Part shown: positions 1 to 9,389 of the stretch, piece after piece
Numbering within the stretch: the first letter of the stretch is position 1
Layout: the number at the start of each line of letters is the position of its first letter
Assembly (NCBI GenBank): GCA_012934845.2
Contig: WNNJ02003526.1
Location: 310,001 to 374,000, forward strand
Direction: 5' to 3'
DNA length: 64,000 bases
DNA from: Pomphorhynchus laevis
Taxonomy: Eukaryota > Acanthocephala > Palaeacanthocephala > Echinorhynchida > Pomphorhynchidae
Made by a program: the position numbers and the translations under genes
The notes under the pieces: model-generated
The model's input: only the letters and a program-made list of their open reading frames with translations
What the model was told of the DNA's origin: nothing
Database searches by the model: none

Positions 1-1
1 A

Positions 2-235
2 AAATATAATACATTAAATAATGAAATTTTAAGAATTGCAACAATATGTAATGATATTGGCTTTCTTCAAAATCATTTAAATAATTTAATAGATACATAT
101 TTTAAACTAGGTTACTATAAAAATAACATCAAGCAGAAAATAGTAAAATATATAAATCAACACAATATTATTAATAAATTTAAACTCATAAGCGAAATTT
201 TTTCGAGGAATATTTGCCGAACCCTGATTACATAG
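2..235 (+). pseudogene. Penelope-like element reverse transcriptase, C-terminal fragment
   Basis: The plus-strand frame starting at base 2 is open to a stop at 233-235 and enters from outside the window. It contains the block NDIGFLQNHLNNLID followed by YFKLGYYKN, which recurs almost unchanged at 53,120-53,190 (plus) and 39,330-39,420 (minus), where it follows a reverse-transcriptase core. In this family it is the thumb region after the YIDD motif. There is no GIY-YIG endonuclease after it; the frame stops inside the flanking repeat. The piece is a truncated, non-functional copy. Assignment to PLEs rests on the linked RT motifs seen in the better copies. Confidence 0.7.
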
Positions 236-475
236 CAGTTCCTCCTGATGACCTCTAATCCTTATTCTGATATCTCGTCTGTTATTTATTAGTAAATTCA
301 TGAAAATGACTTTTATTTTAATTTTCTAATTTAAATATTAACTTGATATAAGTTATATAAACTTTTATAACAATTATTTATTATTTAATTATTTATTATT
401 CTATTTTTATTTATCGTTATTTTTTATTAATAAATAATATTATAAAATACATAGACTCAATTAGTTGATCTGATT
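203..475 (+). repeat. PLE-flank repeat, copy 1
   Basis: Shared order of blocks: GAGGAATA, ACATAGCAGTTCCTCCTGAT, CTAATCCTTATTCTGATA, TGTTATTTATTAG, an AT-rich tail, then a terminus resembling GACTCAATTAGTTGATCTGA. The same series occurs at about 700-1040 (plus) and on the minus strand at 6850-7250, 38,862-39,175 and 55,520-56,625. It directly abuts PLE coding sequence here, at 7251 and at 39.2 kb, so it is probably the element's untranslated or pseudo-LTR part. Confidence 0.65.
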
Positions 476-699
476 GATCCACAATGTGAAATAATAAATA
501 AGAATGAATATTTATAAAAAATGTTTAATATATTGAAATTATTAAAATTAAATTTATTTAATGTAATTTTATTTAATAACATTTTATATAATTATTTATC
601 TTTATTTTTAATTTATATATCGTATAAATTAAATTATTCATTTTAAGGTTGAAGATTTAAAGGCTGAATGTAGCATAATCCATATCATATAGAGTACTC

Positions 700-1040
700 G
701 ATATTAGCGTCACTAACATGTATTGGGCCCCGCTGCTATGTCCGGTAGAGGAATAGTGGTCGAACCCTGATTACATAGCAGCTCCTCCTGGTGATCTTTA
801 ATCCTTATTCTGATATCTCGATTGTTATTTATTAGTCAATTCATAAAAATTGATTTTTATTTTAGATTTCAAATTTAAATGTTAACTTGATATAAATTAT
901 AAAAAATCTTATATAAAACTATTAAATTATTTATAATTATTTAATATTAAATATTATAAAATTTATAATATTAAATATAAATATATTAAATTATAAATAA
1001 TTTAATATACGTATACTCAGTTATCAGATCTAGTCGTCAA
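700..1040 (+). repeat. PLE-flank repeat, copy 2
   Basis: This fuller copy begins near GGGCCCCGCTGCTATGT and contains the inverted repeat GCTGCTATGT / ACATAGCAGC (about 725-734 and 773-782). Then come the CTAATCCTTATTCTGATA and TTATTTATTAG blocks, an AT-rich tail, and the end ACTCAGTTATCAGATCT. No coding sequence is attached. Confidence 0.65.
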
Positions 1041-1044
1041 TTTT

Positions 1045-1590
1045 AGATATTTATAATTCTACCACATAAGGAAGTTATCTATATTGATGATTCGAAAGTA
1101 ATAATTCTATATTTTAATAATATTTTTGATTGACTTTAATACAATTATAAAGTATTCAATAATTTTTTATGGGCGATATTTTTGATTTACTTTAATACAT
1201 TTAAAAAATAAAATATTTTTTTTTATTTTTAATTAAATAAAAATTTAAATTTACAATTATTGTTTTTTAACATATTGCCGTATGTTTCAGCATATCTATT
1301 TTGGGAAATACAAATAAATAGAAAATTCTGAGAACATTTCTGATTTAATTAACACAGAATATTTAAAATTGTTCACAGCTTGTAAAAATTGTAACTAAGA
1401 AATTTTCTGATATTTAAATAGCAAATTGCCATCATTTTAAATAAGGAAATTAAAACACAATTATCTTAATATTTATTAGAAAAATATGTATCATCTGTTA
1501 TTTATTAGTCAATTTATTTATTAGTCAATCCCTAGAAGCTTTATGGTTTGCAGACTGATTCCGTTAAACAATAATCCAGGAATTTGTCCG
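1045..1590. other. AT-rich stretch without recognised features
   Basis: Only AT-rich sequence is seen, with a short duplicated TTATTTATTAGTCAAT at about 1499-1530 echoing the PLE-flank repeat. I find no gene, hairpin or element boundary that I can support. Confidence 0.5.
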
Positions 1591-2628
1591 ATTTAAATTA
1601 AAGTGATTCGAAGAACATTGGGTAAAGTCTTCTTGAATTATGTGCGTGATGATCTGACTTCTGTATGTGGATGCTTACAATTATGTGCCAAAAATAAAGT
1701 ACGGAAACTGCTGTACATGACGTTAGAAAGGAGTTTTAAATATCTCCTCGTAATTATACACTACTTCTCGATAGATTAAACGCTTTAAACAGGTTAAATC
1801 GTGATCTTACAATCAAAAATGTGCCTTATATTTGCCATTGCTAAAAGTTGTGTTAAAAAATGTCTAGGGTACTTCGTCTAAGCTTACTGTGTCGGGAAAG
1901 GAGATATTATCAAAGGAAGGTGTAACTCAGGGGATCCCTTCGCGGTGTCAGCTTATGAGGCTTCATCAATGACGCTCATTCAAAAGTTCCGTTTGGTTGC
2001 TTCAAATGTGAAACAATTTTGTTCTCTGTCGAAGAGAGCACCACCTTCGAAGAAAACATCCTATTCATTGTCGAAGAGGTGATATTTGAAGACTTCAGTA
2101 TTCAAGCAAAGATCTTCACACAATGTTAAATAATGCAAGTAAACAGTCGGCATCTACTAGTTGGTTAATAGTTGATGGTACTAACTCTCACTACAACGAA
2201 AATCCATATTGTATTAGCTAAACGGTACTGTTCACTCCAAAGCGATTCATGCCAAATACCCTTGTGAATCAATAAATAACATTACCCACGCTTTATCTTG
2301 CAAACTTGGTAATTTCACTATGATAAGACACAAGATATTATTGGATGAAATAAATGGTCAGCTGGACCAGTTAGGATTGCGAGCTTCAAAAGAACATGTT
2401 TTCACTCCAATACCTAATTCAGTTGGTTTTGAAGTTAAAAATATCAAACGAAAGCGTGATGCAAGAGCAGATATATTATTTGATGGTTTATTTGGGGATG
2501 CCACGAGCATGTTCTTTTTGGACATATGTATTTTAATAATCTGGCTTTTTCATAATCCCAGCGACAAATCACTGATCATTTTGTGTATCACGAAGAGCGA
2601 AAAAGATCAAATACAGCGTACTCATATC
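1590..2628 (+). pseudogene. Non-LTR retrotransposon, RT remnant plus zinc-knuckle C-terminus
   Basis: Around 1900-2010, with frameshifts, the plus strand encodes a block resembling the QGDP-L-A-x-YA RT motif (here GDPFAVSAYEASSMTLIQKF). After a decayed stretch, 2270-2540 encodes HALSCKLGNFTMIRHKILLD, matching the HAL-C-GGF-RHN knuckle, and then RADILFDGLFGDATSMFFLD, matching the R-AD-x-G-FDV segment. The final VYHEERKR motif (2583-2610) fits the C-terminal HE-KRR signature. This C-terminus is typical of a non-LTR family with a knuckle and a restriction-like endonuclease-like tail, so R2/NeSL-like is my best guess. The frame breaks at about 2629 where a CR1-like element begins, so the element was interrupted. 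Confidence 0.55.
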
Positions 2629-3672
2629 TACTTGATCGTTCCTTTTACGTCTGTTCTAATTCATTATCCTCCCCTCCCATTTTTCTGCGGGGTTTCACAA
2701 ATTTCAGTCCCAGGTACCCTGCTTTTCTACTTTTGCTTGCCGATCGCTCTCCGTTTATCAAACCTTTCTCCTTTAACGTCATGCAATACGCCGATGACAT
2801 CCTCATTTATGCACATGCACCCGCACATCGCATACACGATATCGGCATTTCTGCCTCCAAATGTCTTTCTTCTATCTACGAACGTCTCTCCAATCTTCAT
2901 ATCGTTCTAAACCCGACAAGTATAAAATAATGTGGATCCTCCTGTAAACCAAACATATCTCCTCCCACTGTATCTTTTGCCTAATCGATCATCCCCATCG
3001 TACACAATCTCACTTTCTTTGACTTCTATTTCGATGATCACCTTTCCCTTAAACCCTTCGTATGTGACAAGGTCCGCTTGTCTAACTTAATTCTCCGTGA
3101 CATCCTCCGTATCCGCCCCTTATCGACTTCCGTTCTTGTATGTCTCTTCTTTCATCGTTTTTCTAAAATCGATTAGTGCCTCAGCATGTTCGCGAATTCT
3201 CCAAAATGCATCATCCTACCCCTACAACGCATCATCAGCTCAGTGGTTCGATTGCTCCTACGTCTCCGTCGCTTCAAACACACATCCACACATCTTGCCC
3301 AACTCTCCTGGCCTACCATCCACATCTGCATCAAACTCCGCCTTCTCGTCACTTTTCGTCTCATCGCTGTCGGCTCAACATCGTTCATCAGCCTCCTTTT
3401 TTTAAACGACACTCGCCCCACATCTCTATCGCTGCGTTTACGTCGTTCCCTCTTAATCTATGTTCCCAACTACTCCAACAACTACGGTTTCCGATCCTTC
3501 TTCATCGCAGCCCCTTCGCTTGAAATCTGATTCCTCTCTACCTCCGCCGCACTCCCTCCTTTATCAATTCAAATACCACCTCCGTTCCCACCTTCTCGAC
3601 ACATGACTTAGATTTTTTTGTGGTCATGTAAGCGTGCGCCGACACGCATTTGTCACGTAAAAATAAATCCCT
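2629..3672 (+). mobile_element. CR1-like non-LTR element, 5'-truncated 3' part (copy C)
   Basis: Starts abruptly with LLDRSFYVCSNSLSSPPIF, the segment before the GVPQGS motif of this family. It continues with VMQYADDILIYAHAPAHRIH (YADD catalytic motif) and a C-terminal domain rich in R and L. The 3' end has the family tail: a T-run, GTGGTCATGTAAGCGTGCG, a short GC hairpin, then CACGTAAAAATAAATCCC. Frames are broken in several places, so it is not translatable. The 5' truncation is usual for a LINE copy. Confidence 0.8.
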
Positions 3673-3810
3673 TTTAAAGTGATAGAACTAAATTTTTTTA
3701 CCCGATAACATTTTCAGTTGCTGGAGGGATTGGTTCTGTCACAAATCGATTGATTTGCGATATTGCGAGACATATGACATCGCGAAACGTCAAAAAAATA
3801 TTTCTGTAAG

Positions 3811-4110
3811 TTCCGGATTATTCTTGTCAGTTCCAGATTATTCCTGTCAGGTCCAGATTATTCATGCCAGTTCCAGATTATTCATGCCAGTTCTAGATTA
3901 TTCATGCCAGTTCCAGATTATTCCTGTCAGTTCCAGATTACTCCTGTCAGTTCCAGATTATTCCTGTCAGTTCCAGATTATTCCTGTCAGTTTCAGATTA
4001 TTCATGCCAGTTCTAGATTATTCATGCCAGTTCCAGATTATTCATGTCAGTTCCAGATTATTCATGTCAGTTCCAGATTATTCATGTCAGTTCCAGATTA
4101 TTCATGTCAG
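3811..4110. repeat. 20-bp minisatellite, 15 units
   Basis: Exactly fifteen 20-bp units of the type TTCCAGATTATTCCTGTCAG. The second half varies in blocks as TTCCTGTCAG, TTCATGCCAG or TTCATGTCAG, which suggests local expansion of sub-variants. A degenerate unit precedes it at 3801-3810. Because 20 is not a multiple of three, 60 bp give a repeating 20-residue peptide in each plus frame; I treat those frames as by-products. Confidence 0.97.
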
Positions 4111-4111
4111 T

Positions 4112-4394
4112 TCAGCTAGCTACGCTCGTAGAAGAGTGAAGCTTTTGGATTTAAACTTATTACAATTGAGCTTAATCTCTCCATAAAATATCATGATTAG
4201 AAAAGTTCGATATCAGATCCTCTATGTTCCTGATAAAGCATCTTCCACATCGGAATGCATATATAGTTATACCAGTTTGGAAGTTGGATGCAATTGTAAA
4301 AACTGTGACGTATGAACCCGTGTTCGAATTAAAATATCCGACCGCTCGGCGTATCAACGTAAACCGTTTACACCTGGTTTTTGTTTATCAGTAC
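4112..4394. other. Unassigned spacer
   Basis: Between the minisatellite and the CR1-like copy starting near 4395 I see no gene or repeat that I can support. A 61-codon minus-strand frame here has no recognisable motif. Confidence 0.4.
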
Positions 4395-6697
4395 AACTAA
4401 CTTTTACAGATATCCTGCCCCTCCGCTTCTGTCTCACACACGACAACTCGGACCGATACTGTTTTTGACGTTTCCCACGTATCAAAACCTGACTTCGCAT
4501 CATATAATCTAATTCTTGAACCTACTCTCACGCGCACCTCGTTCAACTACGGATCAAACTTACATTCACCTTCATCATCCGAACAATGCTAACGATAAAG
4601 CTTTTCATCTCGTACCTTCTTTTTCTATTCATCTTCAATCTAAATATCTCTCATACTTTTTTCTCTCTTCACTACTCCTTACTCTACCTCCCCTGCATCA
4701 CTTCTCATTAATTTACATCATTCCGTCAAAATCATTTCCAGCAACATCTCCGATCAACCGATTCAACACTCCACATCTGACACATATGCTCAATCTATCT
4801 CAATTATCCAATGAGCACCCCTATAAAATCACACTTCTACTTGATCTTCTGCTTCTACTCCTACCAGCTCGGTCAGTTTTCGCTTTCCTTCACGCGATTG
4901 CTATATTATCATATTTAATTTAAAGCTTTCCGAATATGTTTCTTAACAATCTCGCCTCGATGATGATGTATCTGCCTTCAGGTCTATCCTAGCAACCATT
5001 CTTTCTGATCGATCTCGCTCCAGAACATACTTTTCGTCTTAGTCCTTTCAACACTTGCTCCATTCCTCATAAATCTCATCTGCTCCTTGATATCTTCGAT
5101 CAATTATCTATCGATATTCTTTGCATTGCCGAATCCAGGCACTCTGAATCTGGCAATCTTGCTATTCGTCGTCTATGTTGCTCTGGTTGTTTTCTAGTTA
5201 AATCAACTCGACCAATTGTCTCTTCCAGATCTATTGCTTATGGCGGTATTGTTGTCATTGCTCGTCATCCAACGTTTCTACGTAAAATTAATGCTAGCAT
5301 CCACTTCACTTCGTTCGAATTGCCTATATGCAGATCATCAACTCCTTTCTCAAATACCTCATTCACGTATGTCCTTTAAGAACCTTGCAGATCTTCTTTC
5401 TCATTGTTCATTGTCTCCTACTCTTTCTTTTGTTCTCGGTGACTTTAACATTAGTCTTTATCGAACCGCTGACTTTGACTCTATCACTCTAACTAACCTT
5501 TTTTCTGATTTTAACCATAAATTAATTTCAACAAACTCCACTCATATTCTCGGCGGTGCTCTCGACATCATTGCTGTTCCCAACTGCTTCAATGAATATA
5601 CCTCCTTGTCAATTACTAATCCTGGTTTGTCCGATCATTTCCTTGTAACTGTTACTCTTACTCGTCCTCATCCTTCTTCTCCACTCCAACATTAGCTACC
5701 CCAAGTTGACCCTAGAAACTTCTTGATATCTCTATTCTTTGCACAGCCATACTCTATTCTTCACTCTTTTCATTTCCACTTAACTATCTTTCTTGTGATG
5801 ATCTCTGCATTCTGTTTGATTCTGAACTTACGACTATCTTCAATAACCTTCTGCCTAGTCGACCCTGACGTTTTCAGCGATTGTAAAATGCTCTCTGGTT
5901 CGTATCAAGCTATGATTTTTCTTAGCATTGACTCCGTTACTCTTTTCGTGTGTTTAATCGCTTTCTTAAACGTTCTCCCAACTCACTCTCTTTAAATCTC
6001 CCTGCTTCCTACCTTTCTCTCCGCCGTTCCCATCTCATTCTTGTGCGTACTAAACGTACTTTCTTTTGGCGAAATCAACTTGAGTCATCTTCTAACTCTA
6101 AATCTCATTGGAAAATCTTAAACTAATTTCTTTCACGATGATCTGCCCCTTGTAACATAAATCATGATGAATGGTATTATTATCTACAAACTAAGCTATC
6201 TAATTTACTTTCCCTACTACTCATAGCCCCTTGGACCCTCTCTTCTCTTTGAATACTTCCCTCACAGAGCTATTCCACCTTCTTCCCGTTTCGTCTGATA
6301 CAGTTTATTCGGCTCTGTTGTCATTATCTAATAAAACCTCTCCTCCTGACCTAATTCCCACTCACTTGCTTAAAAATATCTGCTCCTCTATCTCACCATT
6401 CCTAATCTTATTGTTCAACTCGTCCATCCGTAGCCGTACATTTCCTTCCATCTGGAAATGCGCCACTGTTCGTCATATCCTCAAAAAGCAATCTCTCGAC
6501 TCTTCACTACCATCTTCGTACCGTCCTATCTCACTTATCCCAACTCTCTAAACTCCTTGGGCGTCTCGTTCTCAAGCAAGTTAATGCATACTTTACTTAT
6601 CACTTATCTTTATATCTTATATCTTCATATCTTTTCATCTCACTTCTCTTTTACTCCAACTTATTTTTCCTCTCTTCCAAACCGCTTTTCGCTATAC
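4395..6697 (+). mobile_element. CR1-like non-LTR element, 3'-truncated copy (end of ORF1, endonuclease, N-terminal RT)
   Basis: Collinear with the minus-strand copy at 9.4-13.6 kb. 4395-4920 matches the serine/threonine/proline-rich end of ORF1. 5030-5700 encodes an apurinic-type endonuclease with FVLGDFNISL (GDFN motif), ILGGALDIIAV and LSDHFLVTVTLT (SDH motif). 6230-6560 is the RT N-terminus (HLLPVSSD, NKTSPPDLIPTHLLKNICSS). Frames are interrupted repeatedly. It stops within the RT at about 6697, inside the segment corresponding to QAAFRSNHS, and AT-rich sequence follows. Loss of the 3' end is unusual for target-primed insertion and implies a later deletion or insertion. Confidence 0.8.
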
Positions 6698-6699
6698 TG

Positions 6700-7305
6700 A
6701 AATATATATTCAATAATTATAAATAAAAACATAATTATATATTCTATATAATTGATATTTTCATAAAGTTAAAAGTTAAATTAAAAATTTAAAATAAAAT
6801 TTTATAAATTTTTAAATAAAATTTTTATAAATTTAAAATTTATAATAGATCAGATAACTGTCTACGTATTTTAAACTATAAAAATAAAGTTAATAAATAA
6901 TTATATAAGATTTTATTCAATTTATATTTATTTAACGATAAAATTTATTATTAAAATTAAAAATAAAAATCAATTAAAACGAATTATCTAATATATAATT
7001 TAAGATAGATATATTCCAAAAACTAAAAATTATTATACATTCAACAACATACGAGCATTAGCTCAAATAGCTGGCTCACAAGAAATCATATAAGTATATA
7101 TAATTGTACATATATGTATATATAATTTATAAATAATATTTTTTATAATTTATATCAAATTAAAATTTAAAATAAAATTCAATTTTTATGAATTGAATGA
7201 TAAATAACAGACGTTGTATCAGAATAAGGAATAGAGGTCACCAGGAGGAACGCTTCTTTAATATCTACTAAATCTAAATTCGTATAAAGCGTGCTAAAGC
7301 ACATA
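6700..7305 (-). mobile_element. PLE remnant: flank repeat fused to an RT fragment
   Basis: On the minus strand, 7251-7304 encodes the RT motif TLYTNLDLVDIKEA, equivalent to the LYTNVPL motif of Penelope RTs. It is joined directly at about 7250 to the flank repeat (CCTCCTGGTGACCTC, then TTATTCTGATAC). The repeat runs down to the terminus AGACAGTTATCTGATCT near 6850. In other copies the RT core lies between these parts, so this copy has a large internal deletion. Confidence 0.65.
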
Positions 7306-8536
7306 CAATTGAAGTTTATTTAATTTCGATTTCTAGCATGTAAATCTTTTTTGGTTTAATGCATACTTGTATATACTGTAATATTTCCACTTATCCGTTG
7401 CATATGGGCTGATAAATCTTTCTCTTATTAATATTTCAATTAATAATTCAATAATACTCACAAGGTAAGCCAACATCCAATCATATACATTACATCTTAT
7501 AGTTCAAAGTTATATTTATACCATAAAATCCTGGAGCGACCGTTGCATAGTGAAAAACAACTATTAGAACATGCAATCACTGTGAGTATCCTGATTGCAT
7601 AGTTTTGTTCGCCCCACATTTTTAGCTGGTTAATTAATTCTTATTTAACGGCACGCCAACAACGATAAAAGTAATATAACATATCACAATATTTTGCAAT
7701 AATTAATCAGGTGTATTAGTATTGTTTTTTGTCCGAACAGATACTTGATGTTACTGGTAGTATTTCTCATATACTAAAAATGTATATTTTGAAATCCAAA
7801 CTAAGACAGGGATTATCAACTAACTTGAAAATGAATAAATAGATAGAATAATATGAAACATGGAATAAGTTTTACATTTTATACAATCATCGTTACTGTT
7901 TTCTTAAAAGGACATTAGTAAAGGTGTATCTTGGCACAGGTGTATTTCATCAGAAGTGTCAATCGTCGAGTGACAATATTTTATCTGTAGCAATAATGAG
8001 ACTAAATTAATAAATGAAATGAATTTTTTTATCAAGTATTATTTCAAACACCTAGCGGAAAAAACTCTTAAAAGGCTATATTTTTATTCATGAAATAGGT
8101 CGGGAAAAAAGAAAAATTTGAAATTTGTCCGCCATTCATGATGCGTTCATTTGACTCGTCCAGTATTGCTTTTTAAATTCTTATGAGGATTTGGTCATCA
8201 CTGTCTGCCATCGTAGCGACTTAACCATGTGGGTGAATCTTATCGTCTTCTATTGCATTACTCGTTGAAGAATAAATATCATATCATGACCTCGTAGATA
8301 GGTGGGTGAGCGGCATTTAATGAGGTCAAAGATATCGTGATTTGGATCATATTTTTATCTTAATATCAAAGACATATCTTGGAAATTAGAGCTGCAAATG
8401 CGAGCTTACAAGCCCATGTATAAAACAAATCAGAATGAAAAAATATTAAAAACGAATAAGCTTAAGAAAGTGAAGGAAATAGATCGAATATCAAAGATGT
8501 GAGTGGATATGTGAGGAAACGTTGAAGGCACAAGAG
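7306..8536. other. Unassigned AT-rich sequence
   Basis: No supported gene. Frames are short and closed, and I found no terminal repeats or RNA genes. Base composition is slightly less AT-rich from 7900 onward, but no motif explains it. Confidence 0.4.
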
Positions 8537-8880
8537 GACGCAGAATGCAAAGTTGAATGATTCGTTGAAGAGGTATAAAAGGAAATTATGAGTTTATTTT
8601 AAATAGTTGATACTGACGCAGACTGCAAAGTTTAATGATTCGTTGAAGAGGTATAAAAGGAAATTATGAGTTTATTTTAAATAGTTGATACTGACGCAGA
8701 CTGCAAAGTTTAATGATTCGTTGAAGTATAAAAGGAAATTATGAGTTTATTTTAAATAGTTGATACTGATCCATTGTTGATAAATATTTATTGAGGCTGG
8801 ATCAAATAAAATAGAAAATTATTTTTAATATTTCGTTAACTTCTCTTAGCATCTTCAGAAAATTACCTTTTTATGAGTTT
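8537..8880. repeat. 78-bp tandem triplication attached to one arm of a foldback element
   Basis: Three units with a 78-bp period start at 8537, 8615 and 8693 (GACGCAGA, GATTCGTTGAAGAGG, ATAAAAGGAAATTATGAG, TTGATACTGA). The third lacks four bases. The sequence then continues as TTGATACTGATCCATTGTTG to about 8880, homologous to the left arm of the foldback at 41,322-41,495. Confidence 0.9.
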
Positions 8881-8889
8881 GAGAAAATG

Positions 8890-9389
8890 TTGAGGCAAAA
8901 CGTTTAATATTTATCGTGAAAAAGGAGCCATTGTGAAGTAAAGTAGACGTCGTATGAAGAGTGAAAACGACGTGGAAGAACGGACATCAGTTTGCAAAGA
9001 ACTCCAGTCGAGTGAAGCGGTGAAGATAAAAAACGGATGCCATAATTAGTTAAGTGCGTAGGGACGTAAAAATATATATTTGATTGCAGCGTCGAGGAGA
9101 CAGAACGTGAGTCATCAATATAATCAAGGTGTAGGTAGGATGGATAGTTACTATAAACGATAAATTGTAACGAAAAGCAAACAAGATTCGACAATATGGT
9201 TAATTGTGGATTAAGATTGAAAGGAAAAATGATTGGATATATTATTGAAGTGGCAAATACACAGAAAGACACTAACAGCAAAGTCAATGATAAGTTGGAG
9301 AGGTAAAATGGCATATTTGAAAAAGTTGGTAAAGAGGCTTAGGCAATAATCGATTCTCGGAAACAGGAGAAGCGAAATACTATGCGAGA
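8890..9389 (-). mobile_element. CR1-like element, second partial 3' end
   Basis: The minus strand encodes LFPRIDYCLSLFTNFFK and ILPLQLIIDFAVSV. These repeat, in diverged form, a segment already present in the adjoining copy as FSRLDYCLSLFSNSPKSTL and LLPLQRIINAAVRV. It also has the NYGIRFLSSPL C-terminal segment. It is therefore a separate, more decayed copy joined head-to-tail to the element at 9390-13,600. Confidence 0.7.

Noticed and set aside
203-300. Complete hammerhead in the PLE-flank repeat
   Set aside because: CTGATGA, a GTC and a stem I can be found, but GAAA is in the wrong place and no stem II follows CTGATGA.
3173-3421. Overlapping frames on both strands of the CR1-like C-terminal domain
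   Set aside because: They are shadows of the RT C-terminal coding sequence in other frames.
3755-4186. 143-codon repetitive protein across the minisatellite
   Set aside because: The frame is a by-product of a 20-bp repeat without stops. All three plus frames are open and there is no gene context.
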